The position numbers and the translations under genes were made by a program. Positions 35,485 through 45,775 of a stretch of DNA of 64,000 nucleotides are shown here, piece after piece. The stretch is taken from contig CM060843.1 in assembly GCA_030762175.1 (NCBI GenBank), positions 115,287,369-115,351,368 of the forward strand, written 5' to 3'. The notes below the pieces were generated by a model that saw nothing but the letters and a program-made list of their open reading frames with translations, did no database searches and had not been told where the DNA came from. Within the stretch, counting starts at the first letter, position 1. Each line of letters starts with the position of its first letter. This DNA comes from Metallyticus violacea (taxonomy: Eukaryota > Arthropoda > Insecta > Mantodea > Metallyticidae).

Positions 35485-35682
35485 ATTTGGTTTATTTATG
35501 GATGCTCTTTAGCATCTCAGATCATCAGCGTCTCATTCAATTCAGGGCGTGAAAAGCCCGGAGGAAGCCATACTTAGTTGTTTTACGCACGAAAATATTC
35601 ATCGACCCTAGCAAGGATTGAACCCGCGATCTTGGGTCTACAAAGGCAAGTATGGTTACCACCAGGATCAACTTGATGAACG
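35485..35682 (-). mobile_element. SINE-A copy 2, internally deleted
   Basis: Minus orientation. The 3' segment (minus: GATGATCTGAGATGCTAAAG) and the tRNA-like head (B-box region GGGTTCAATCC, then TGGTGGTAACCATACTTG) are present. The middle segment with GCAAAATTTGT and its neighbours is missing, so this copy is about 200 bp instead of about 300 bp. Confidence 0.85.
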
Positions 35683-37724
35683 TAGAATTATAGAAATAGA
35701 ATCGAGCGGTTTGTAATTATTCTTTCTCATATGATGTAAAAGAATATAATTACGGCAATAAGTGAGATTAAAGATCCAATAGATGATATAATATATTTTA
35801 ACAATTAAGCCTGAGGTTGCCCTATCATCTTGGGGATATATGACTTACTGAATTATATGCGCATATGAACTTGTTGACAATATACACTTATATATAAAAA
35901 GTATAATATGAAAAACATTAGTAAGCGAAACCCAACAATATTTGCAGAAACCTATGTTATTTACAATAAAAACCACAAGAAAACAAAATATCTGGTTCCA
36001 GCATTCCGTTTAACACATCTAAATTTAGCCCATTATCAGAAAGCTATATCGCAATGAACTATATCACATAATTACAGAAAAAATAGCTAAGAAACATTGA
36101 GCATCATAAGTTCTTATTGTTTCATTTAATTTGCATTAACAAATGCGTTTTGAGGTTCTATTCATTTCACTTTTAGCAGTACATCACTGCATCATCCCTA
36201 ACCATATCCAATGAATTATGGTTCAAACTCCATTGCCAATTGATATACGACTATCTGACGAAGAAGAAATTGCCTTACATTGTGTACTGGTACAGTGTGA
36301 CGCAGGAAGAAGTAGCAATGTATTAGCTCCTTTCTACTAATATCGATAGTGTGTACCTGCAACAGTTGCTACAGCAGTTTAGATTTAATGGAGTAATGTC
36401 TAATATCATACTTCTGGTAAAGATAGTTAACCTATTTCCAATCGGTAATCAGATTTGAGCCAGTCTCTTCCATGGAGATTTTTGGCGGGATTATCTTTGT
36501 AGCTAGATACTGTTTTGTTTTTCCTTATAAACTGGCCGAGGAAAACGCATTTTTATTTTATTAATTGAGCACCTTTTATTTATTTTCATTTTACGTAGAA
36601 AAATAAACTTAAACTTTATGTAAGGCTAGGCTTTGTCAACGAAAAGAGGAAATGCTTACGTGGCAGTTAGTGCTTCAGTTGCTAACGCCGTTCCGTCCAG
36701 TTAAACAGGTGCCGGGGTGAAGAGTGATTTAAATTAACACCATTGTGAAGGCTCCTTCCCTTACTGCTTTGATATTGCTTGTTGTGGGAGATGCGAAGCT
36801 TTTAGCACTTCAGAGCGCCCCTCAACCCCTCTACGGCACACGCGTGCACTGGGGCGATAGTGGCAGGTATTTCCTTTTCACACCACCTACACATCCTATA
36901 TATACATATATATCGTGCATGCCTATTCATAGAGACATTGGAGAGGACAAGTATATCTCTCTTTGTTTCGTCTTTGTATGGGTTTGTGTGGATGTATGCA
37001 CATGCGCGTATATGTTGTACTGAATTGCTCCCCCGCTCCTCCCTCGTTCCTTCCGACTTACCTCAGAAATAGGGAAGTGCCTATTCAGGTTTGCTCTTGA
37101 GGTTGTGGTTGGAGCAGGGCGTAGACAAAAGAGAAATATAGGGAGCCGTTGATGAGGAAGGTGGGCGGTTGGGAGACCGTAATGGCAGGGAGGTAGATGG
37201 ATGAAAACAGTGGTTTGTAAGGAGAAGTAAAAGAACAATGGCAACTATTGTGCTTAAATGTTTGTATGTGGGTTGACAGAATGGGCAATGAGCAAACCGA
37301 AATGGGGAGAACTCAACGCAGTCCATCAGAGCATCTCGGATCTTGAGGGTTATGCAATAGTCAACAAAAGATTGCGGATCTTAAGATAGCTGACGTAAAA
37401 GAATTTGAAAGAAGCCCATTGCATGCTATTTTATTCAACATTCCATCTTTTACTTTTGCTTGAAGTACAATAGCTACATTTTATTTGTTTTAACTGACAG
37501 AGATAAGGATACAAGGCCTTGTCTTCTATGCAACCATTTCTAATTAATACAATAAATGATACGGGACATTTATGCGAATTTGACTCATACATTATGTCAA
37601 ACAAACTTAGATTAACATTACACATATGGCATTTTTATTACAACTTAAAGTCCCTCTCAAAAATGATCTAAAGAGATGATAAACGAATGCTTTAATCGTA
37701 CACAACGATTAAGTTATCTGGTAT
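35683..37724. other. Unrecognised DNA with a GC-richer stretch
   Basis: The stretch 36640-37330 is visibly richer in G and C and open in several frames on both strands (for example 36745-37023 plus and 36927-37326 minus). The plus frame begins with a hydrophobic run after a GTG, not an ATG. No family is recognised. Confidence 0.35.
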
Positions 37725-38076
37725 TCACCTTTTCAGGGCAAGGAAAAACTTTACCCAGGGAATTTACGTTATGGTATTCGATCCCGGGACCTCCCGCAGC
37801 AGCGGCCGCTGTGTTATCTACCTCCGTCTTGCGACATAAATGATAGAGAACAGGATTGCTAGGGAACATGTGATAAGCATGCCGGCACCCTTCCATTTCG
37901 AGAGTTTCAAGATCGAAGAACGCCACGTTTCTATCAGGTAGCTCCCCAGTTATCTTCACGAGGCTGAGTGGATCCCGTCCCAGACTTCCCTAACTTTCAA
38001 AATGCCTAAGCAAATACCGGGGATCTTCCGGCTAGCAGTCAGCAATGCTAAGCACTACACCAAGAAGTCGGCCCAC
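37725..38076 (-). mobile_element. SINE-C, with two tRNA-like modules
   Basis: On the minus strand the head at about 38076 reads CTTGGTGTAGTGCTTAGCAT, an A-box-like string, followed by a decayed B box (CCCCGGTATTTGC). The body includes GGGAGCTACCTGATAGAAAC. A second module, CGGAGGTAGATAACACAGCG with GTCCCGGGATCGAATACC, resembles another A/B-box pair near the 3' end. I recall similar elements in insect genomes. No target-site duplication found. Confidence 0.6.
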
Positions 38077-39365
38077 TAGACAATAAATGCACATAATATG
38101 AAATCACTTATTTAACCCATTGTTGGATAAAGTATGAAAAATAGTAAAAACCAACCATCTTTTACAAACGAGAATTGGTGATTCAATGTGAATTACTTAA
38201 AAGTGATTTTATAGTTTAAGGGTGTATAAAACTGTAGTTTATGCCTAACAATAGAATGCAAAAGCTAAGGCTGAAGTTAATTTAATTAATGATCAAATTA
38301 ATATAAAAATATATGCATCGTCATCAACGTACAATGATTAGGATTCATAAACGCAACAAATGAATTTAGTAAACATAAGCATAAAATAAACATCAGAGGT
38401 ATAAAGAAAAGATTGCAGCGGTTTTTCGAAAGGTAGGTAGAATACGGAAAAATTTGACTTTTTTATTATTTGATTAATTGGCCTCAGGGATAATGACAAT
38501 TTGCTCCTCTTCAATGATGTTTTCCCACTGTCTTACAGCTGCTTCGGCTGGAATATTTTTGTGATTAGAAAATCACAGGGAAAGGAGCGTACCAGGAACT
38601 TCACAGGAGAATAATTTAATTTGTGATATTGTGGAATGAAGCACACGGTTTATTAACAAAGTATGTTCCACTTAAAGGGGCGCCGTTACTCCTTGGAGCA
38701 TTAAACTGCTAGATGTGCCACTTTTGCGCTAACTGACGCCCTGACGCACTTTGATAACTCCGAAACTTCCTACTGTTAACTTAATAAAACTGATATTGAT
38801 GAAATGCTAAACTTGACAAAATTATAACACGCAACTGGTTCCGTTCCGCAATTGTTGGACTTTAGTTTTGAACGCAACATAAACTTTCCTCGGGAGCACT
38901 TTTCAAATCTTAGTAACGAAGATGGTATCATATAGAACATGAAGAGACCTTATGACAAGGTATAAGCAGCAATCATTGTGGTGAGACCAGTGTCTAATTC
39001 ATGATGTGCAGATAAATTTTGAAAACGCAACGCTAAGTAAGTTGAAGTGGCGGTATGCAGACTTTGGAAAATAAGATTAAGATAATGCAAAAATAGGCGA
39101 ACGTTTAATTTTAATAAGGAGAGGGTCTCGAAAGACGGGTAAACATGTACAAGTATTATATTGCAATAGTCAGTGCATATAACGAACATACGTGTTCTGT
39201 GCATTTTATAGTCTAGTTCAGTTTTGCGGTAAGGTTACTTAACATTGTGGCATTACCAGTGTTTTATAACGACTAATTTGAATTTGTCAGGAATAACCTG
39301 ACGACGTTAATGAGTGAAAAATAGAACATGTTTTCAGGTATAATTTACTTGATCGTTCCGTTCGG
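38077..39365. other. Unrecognised DNA
   Basis: A minus-strand frame at 38950-39204 has no motif. Nothing else noted. Confidence 0.5.
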
Positions 39366-39376
39366 ACTGTATGGAA

Positions 39377-39678
39377 GTCGGTCCTGGTGGTGTAGTGGTT
39401 ACCATACTTGCCTCCTAAACCCAAGATCGCGGGTTCGAACCCGGCCAGGACCGATGGATTTTTTCGGGGCGTAAAAATCCTAAGTATGGCTTCCTTCGGA
39501 AGGGAAGTAAAGCCGACGACTTCGGCTATAAAATTACTTAAAATTTACTACACGAAAAAGAACCTCCAGCCTGAAAGAGAGGCCTCTGAGCAAAATTTGT
39601 CGGCCGTTTCACGCCCTGAGTTGAATGGGACGCTGATGACCTGAGATGTTAAAGAGCGTCCATAAATCAATCAATCAA
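39377..39678 (+). mobile_element. SINE-A copy 3, full length with target-site duplication
   Basis: The best-preserved SINE-A head. GGTCCTG at the 5' end can pair with CAGGACC right after the T-arm, restoring a seven-base acceptor stem, and GCGGGTTCGAACCCGGC forms the T-arm with B box. The anticodon region TTGCCTCCTAAAC resembles tRNA-Arg(CCT). The body and the (ATCA)n tail follow. An 11-bp perfect repeat ACTGTATGGAA flanks it at 39366-39376 and 39679-39689. Confidence 0.95.
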
Positions 39679-39689
39679 ACTGTATGGAA

Positions 39690-39877
39690 TGGCAATATAA
39701 TTTACAAATATCAGTAGTAAGTTATAATTGTCGCACTCGATGTTATAATAGAATACCTTATATTAAGGCCGTATTTTATTAAATATAGAGAAACCGAGTT
39801 CAAATTATCGTTAACCTTCCTTACAGCAATATTGAGGCAAACAGTCGAGAGTGTAAATAACTTAGTACATCTTCAAC

Positions 39878-39923
<46 letters not shown>

Positions 39924-41589
39924 ATACACATATACATACATATATAATAACAGTATGTTGTTTTGGACTGGAGAAAATGTTCTTAACATAAATAGAGAAG
40001 AGTAGCAGTTCAAGCACAGAACCTTGAAAAAGTCCAGGATTCACGGTACATCTTATATTTTCCTAGAATTTTTCTCAATAAAAGTGCAAATAAAAAAATC
40101 GAATTCAATAAATATATAGCATATAACATAATTGAAAATAATAGAATAAATGTATATTTAATACTTTTGAACACATGTGCTATTCAAGCTTGGAATATAT
40201 CATTTATATCTTAATACGTAATTTGAAAAAATGTAACAAAATAAAAATGCTAACATATTCATTCTAATTAAGTTGTAAACTGAATTATAATAATAAAGAA
40301 AATTATTAGTTTTAAAATATTAATTTATTGGTAAACAACATGGTTTAAAATATTTTGAAAAATAAATGACATTTTACAAGATGTGGCTATAAAAAGGACT
40401 TATAAACAACAAATATAAATTGCCTAAATGAAAATCTTGATGAATTAAAAACATTTTAAGATCTATACATTGTTAAAAGACAAACAAAACTAAGATATTA
40501 AACAATTTAAAAATAGGGATCGTAACAAATCAAAAAGAAAAGTATCACAAAGAAAGCTTTCTCTCATAAAATTAAAGAATAAGTTAAAGATAGCTCGTAA
40601 CGGAATAATAACTTCGAAATGATGTTGGACAGATTCAAAATATACATATCTGAATATATTTTCATTCTGTAAAACATTTTGGCCACGAACTTTCATTATC
40701 ATTATGTGCGCTTTCAGCCGCTCATGAATCAACAATGGCCGCATTTATTGTAGCAATTACAACTACTGTCATTCACGTTATTTGTGCATTGTGTGAATAT
40801 GAAGAACACTTTTTTGAAACTGCATAGCTTTCCATCTCTCTGCAGTGTCGTTGCCTTTTCCTCATTTACAGGCGGATAACATTTTAATTTTTTTGAAATT
40901 TTAAAATTAATTGTAGGTATGAAGTGTTTTGCAAATTAAAAACTTTAATTGTCGATGACTTTAAATGAAATGTTAGAGACTTACGGAACAGTATGATTAT
41001 TTATTGTTAATTAGAGCATCAAGCACAATACTAAGGTTTATTTACTGATTTTTTTTTTTTTTTTTTTTTTTTTCCCCAGATGTCAGCCACATAACAATAT
41101 TATGTAAGACCTAAATTTCAAATCCTCAACCAGTTTGACATGTCACTGATTGAGATCTCTGTCGAACTCTGAATTGACAGAAGTGCAATGAAGGAAGGTG
41201 GCGATGTCATGGGTGCTGATGGATTTAGTCAGCAAACTAGGACGAAGGACATAGGTAGACATTTGTGTCAAAAATCAGGTGACACGAGTAAAAGGTATAG
41301 TAAAAATTGCATTTTTCTGAATACTTAAAAATTCGATATAAAATAAGAGCGAAAAGTCCTAGATGAAAACGATGGTTCCAAGGGATATCAACGTTTTCTG
41401 AATTATTAACCAAGCTTTCGGTTATTTCTATTTCGTGGTTTTCCTCAGAAGATGGCGGAAAGCTTGGCAGACAATACAAAAACTCTTGGCTGATATCGGG
41501 TGAAGCCATCATTCAATTCCAAAGTCAAGAGAGCTTCAAACCTTAAATATAATAATCCTGATGGACCCTACTCAGCTGCCATGTGGTTC
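39690..41589. other. AT-rich DNA with microsatellites
   Basis: A (TA)n(TG)n compound repeat occupies 39878-39946 and a T25 tract 41049-41073. The remaining sequence is very AT-rich with only short frames. Confidence 0.55.
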
Positions 41590-41600
41590 ACTTGGAATTC

Positions 41601-41905
41601 CAGTCGGTCCTGGGGGTGTAGTGTTAACCATACTTACCTTCTAAATCCAAGATCGCGGGTTCAAACCGGTCCAGGATTGATGGATTTTTTCCGGGCGTAA
41701 AAATCCTAAGTATGACTTCCTTCGGAAGAGAAGTAAAACCACGAGTTCCGTGTGTTGTTTATTTACGGCACGAAAAAGAACCTCAAGCCTGAAAGAAGAG
41801 ATCTCTCAGCAAAATTTGTAGGCCGTTTCACGCCCTGAACTGAATGGGACGCTGATGACCTGAGATGTTAAAGAGCGTCCGTAAATAAAACAAATCATCA
41901 TCACA
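41601..41905 (+). mobile_element. SINE-A copy 4, full length with target-site duplication
   Basis: Complete SINE-A including head (GGTCCTGGGGGTGTAGTG), B box (GGGTTCAAACC), body and a short A-rich tail. A perfect 11-bp repeat ACTTGGAATTC flanks it at 41590-41600 and 41906-41916. Confidence 0.95.
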
Positions 41906-41916
41906 ACTTGGAATTC

Positions 41917-44603
41917 TAATGCACGATGGTGGAAAATCACACGCAGTTTGTCAAGCGATGAAGAACATTCCCGCGGTCTTCAATGTTATCTGGAGTGTTT
42001 GCCAGGACATTTCTGAAAACAGTCTAGCAATATTACTGTGCATTTTGGCCTAGATTGCAAGACAGTATGTTTAAAAGTAGGATACGCATCAAAGAACACT
42101 TTATTGAGAGGGTGAAGAAAGAATTAACATTTATTTATCAGTAAACAGTTATATCTTTGGTGGAGGATTTCCGAAAATAAGTTTTGGAATAACGTGGAAG
42201 CATCGTGCACATAAAGTTCTGAAAAGCATAGCAGATCTATGATGACGATTTACGAATTTCTATTTTAGACTGCTTGTCTCAATATTTCAAATTATTGAGG
42301 GATGAGAAACTTTCGGATCAAGTTGTTATTAGGTGAAACATTAACACGTTGAGGGTAAAATAAGGAAGGCATAATGTGAAGTTATTGAAGATGAGGTTTT
42401 ATGGTATGAACGATTATTCCAGATCACTGCCTCATACACATGAGAGAACTCTGAACTTCGTAGTGGAAAAACGCGTCGTTGTCAATGAGAGGAAAAAGAA
42501 AATTGGCGGAGAAAGTGATTTGCAGTTAAAAGTTTGTGAGAAAGGGAGAGAGAAATGAGGAATTTTCAAGAATCTGAAAGTCTACTTTAGACTACCCTGG
42601 AAGGTAGCAGATGTAAGCTCTAACAGACGTTTACGAGTGACGGGACGTCCCTTAAGCAGACACTACTTGCTCTTATCTCTAATTCCCCAAACGGCCATTT
42701 AAGATAATTCTGTAACGTGAAGAGACGGCTAAAAAGAAGACAGACTAAGTTCGCAGACTTTCCTCTGGCCTTAGATAAGTAGCATGCATGCATCTTTTAT
42801 TAGTTCTGTGCTACCCAGAGGAGCCAAGCCATCTTTCTTATTTAAAGTGCTATAGGCACATTATTGATTAGTTCACTGTTCTTGCTTCAAAATTCTTTAG
42901 AATTTCCATTCATAACGACAAAATTGCTGTTAGATGTATTTTCGCAGCGGGAGTTTCATTCTGTTTCCCTATTCTTATGAAGCTACGAGTGAAATCCAGG
43001 TCCTGCTTTAATAATATGAATGGAAAGAAATAATTCAAGTACAAATATATTAACAATAGTTTCCAAGTTAAGAACGACACTACTAATTATGGGATTAATG
43101 TTAATAATTATAACATTTTGCATTTTATATTAAATAAGAGCTGAGACAGTATTTATGATAGTTATGAGTGCAATACCATTTTATTTCCTGTATAAGTGTT
43201 GAATTATTGTGTGTAAAATGTTATTTTCCTGCCGGAGTGCAGAAAGCTACCCCTGCCATAAAATATGACCCGGGAATTTCTGTTGTCTATTATAATAATA
43301 TTTTGTAAACGATGACCCAAGTAAACCGATGTTTTCTGGAGAAATTCCTAAAGGAGAATCGTTAAGTAAGATGTTTATTTGTATTTTGTTAGAAAATTGT
43401 AAATCAAGGTGGGTATAATAAAACATATGGCAAGCAACAATAGGGACGAAAATACAGACCAAGAACCTCTTCAAAGGAACACGCTAGCAGCTTCAGTTGA
43501 TATCTATATGTAAAAAGTCAAGTAGGCCATGTTTATTTAGTTTGTAATTTTGCGCCCCGCAGTCAGTTTTGCAAGAGTGTTCAGCGGGGCAATGTCAGTG
43601 AAAGGGCTTTCTCATTCAGTTCAATTAGTAGAAAGCTGTAGTTAGTTTTGGAAGAGTATTCAGTGTGGAGCTTTATCAATGTCGAAGATAGGCACGGTCA
43701 GTTCAGTTCCGTTCAGTGGAGAGTCTGAAGTGGAAGAACTTTATTAGTTGAGTTAGTTGCGTCTCAGGATTAGTTGATTTCAGGATCCGTCTTCATCAAA
43801 TTAAGAAACGTCAGAGTGATTGTCATAGTTTGTGCGAAAGTGGCACGTATGCTCCAGAATATAACAGCAGTAGTTTATGAACAATAAATTGTGTTCGTAT
43901 CCCATAATGACAAATCTTATTATCTGCATATACTCCTTCCCCTATGGTCACAGGACCATAAAAGTATCGAGCAGCGGAGTCTCAACAGCCGTGGCAAAAT
44001 ATAAGTCAGCTAAACCAATCATCGTAAGGGAAAAAATAACATTACTCCTGAGAATCCAGAACAACATTACTCCTGAGAATCCAGAACATATCAAATTCAA
44101 ACCATTTCCAAATCTTTCCCTCCACATATTGTACATACTTAATTAACCTTTTACTACTTGACTAACCCCCTTTTCATTAAATACAGCTGCCCTTTTCCCA
44201 AACAATTCCCTCCATTCTCTTATATATATATATATATATATATATTATTTGCTTACCGCTAAGTTAATATCGTTGCATATTTGATCAAGGATTCCTGAAT
44301 AGATCATAGTTAAACATGGAGGTTAATAATAATAACAATAAAATGAAAAAAGTATTTAGAATTAGACTTTAGATAAGTAGCGTAAGCAAAAACAACACAA
44401 GACAAACGTACAGGATGAATACCGGCAAACTTCCAGTCAGAGAGTGATTATTAGGTAGGAGTTTGATATAAAATGACAATGCCACTTTACTGAACACTCG
44501 AACGTTAATTAACTCTCCCCACATGTACACAAATGCCACTGCTTAGTCTTCTATTTGTCACTGTGGAGTGTTAAATGAACTTAAACCATTCACTTATTCA
44601 TAG
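41917..44603. other. Unrecognised DNA with imperfect repeats
   Basis: Imperfect repeated units of about 70-77 bp at 43555-43740 share CAGTCAGTTTTGCAAGAGTG / TAGTTAGTTTTGGAAGAGTA and TTCAG(C/T)G(G/T)GG. Downstream, AACAATAAATTG near 43880 is a poly-A-signal-like string. A 25-bp exact tandem duplication (ATTACTCCTGAGAATCCAGA core, starts 44041 and 44066) and a (TA)n run at 44221-44245 follow. Confidence 0.45.
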
Positions 44604-45775
44604 TTGACTGATGGCATGGTGTATGGTGCAATTGAGTATAATGAGTACAACATCTCACAGACGTCCTGTTCTGTGCATCAACGGCTGCGGAACATCTGGT
44701 CGTTCCGGATTAGTATGCATGTACTGGCCGCGACATGTATGTACGTCCGAATCCCTGAAATTGAAGAGGTTTTAAACGCGGTTTGGAACAACCCCACAAT
44801 CAATAGTCGTCACATTGCCCTTGAACGTAAGTTACGGCTCAGTTTTAAGTACTTTAAACAAACAACAATAACATTCGCATCATTCGCAAAAGAAGCAAGA
44901 GTGTTACAGCTGAAGGATATTCCACTTCGAGTGTCATTGACAAACCGGTTGCTATGCAGAAGACTCATATTTTTCTGCTTCTATGCAGTGTTTGCCTGAG
45001 AAGGCTTGTCTAGTACCCCGTAATAGCTGTATTTGTGAGGAGGAAAACCATGAACTGATTTTTTTTATTGATTTATTTATGGACGCTCTTTAACATCTCA
45101 GGTCATCAGCGTCCCATTCAACTCAGGGCGTGAAACGGCCGACAAATTTTGCTCAGAGGCCTCTCTTTCAGGCTTGAGGTTCTTTTTCGTGCCGTAAATG
45201 TACGACACGGGACCCACGGCTTTACTTCCTTCCGAAGGAAGCCATACTTACGATTTTTACGCCCGAAAAAATCCATCGGTCCTGACCGGATTCGAACCCG
45301 CGATCTTGGGTGTAGGAGGCAAGTATGGTAACCACTACACCACCAGGACCAACTCCATGAACTGATACTTTCATCAGATATTCTCTAAGAATGCATGGTC
45401 TGGTACGGTAGACGATTATGTTATTGAGCATTATGTGCCTTACAACAGACTAAACCAAGTTATTTACTAAGATTTCATGGAGCATGTGCTTATCGGGCTC
45501 CTGGAGATCCGAAGGCGCGTGTGGTTTCAACTTGCTACACTGCTTAAGGAGCATCTTAATGTAAATATTTGATCTTCGCGGTACTGCCCCAAAGCTACCT
45601 TGATTTTCAGATGTAACGCTGATGAACCACTAGCCATTCGATATTCCCATGGAAATGGTCGCAATCAGGGACGAAGTGCGACAATTTTATGGGACATTAG
45701 AATTTTGCGAGGGTCCACAATGGGCAGCTCTATACTTTTCCTGTTGCGGTGCTTCACAATTTGAATAGCTGCAGA
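44604..45775 (+). mobile_element. Tc1/mariner-superfamily transposase relic interrupted by SINE-A
   Basis: The 5' half (44604-44999) encodes VYGAIEYNEY, VHQRLRNIWSF, IPEIEEVLNAVWNNPTINSR and ARVLQLKDIPLRVS, the double DNA-binding module of this arthropod transposase type. After the SINE the frame resumes with NAWSGTVDDYVIEHYVPYNR, DFMEHVLIGLLE and RRRVWFQ, then HLNVNI; the end near GASQFE matches the usual C-terminus. The FQ(Q/H)DGA catalytic motif has become FQLATL, and stops and shifts are present, so the element is dead. SINE-A copy 5 occupies 45060-45354. Confidence 0.8.
45060..45354 (-). mobile_element. SINE-A copy 5, nested in a transposase relic
   Basis: Full-length SINE-A on the minus strand with conserved head (minus: TTGGTCCTGGTGGTGTAGTG), B box (GGGTTCGAATCC) and 3' GATGTTAAAGAGCG segment. 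A perfect 12-bp target-site duplication CCATGAACTGAT at 45048-45059 and 45355-45366 gives the pre-insertion transposase sequence when one copy is removed. Confidence 0.96.

Noticed and set aside
39408..39644. 78-codon ORF, with similar ORFs at 17558, 41500, 45149 and 45222
   Set aside because: All are the same SINE-A sequence read as protein; Pol III elements do not encode proteins.
43948..44146. Antisense frames near the 25-bp tandem duplication as a gene
   Set aside because: Short, overlapping on both strands and without motif; the duplication explains part of the openness.
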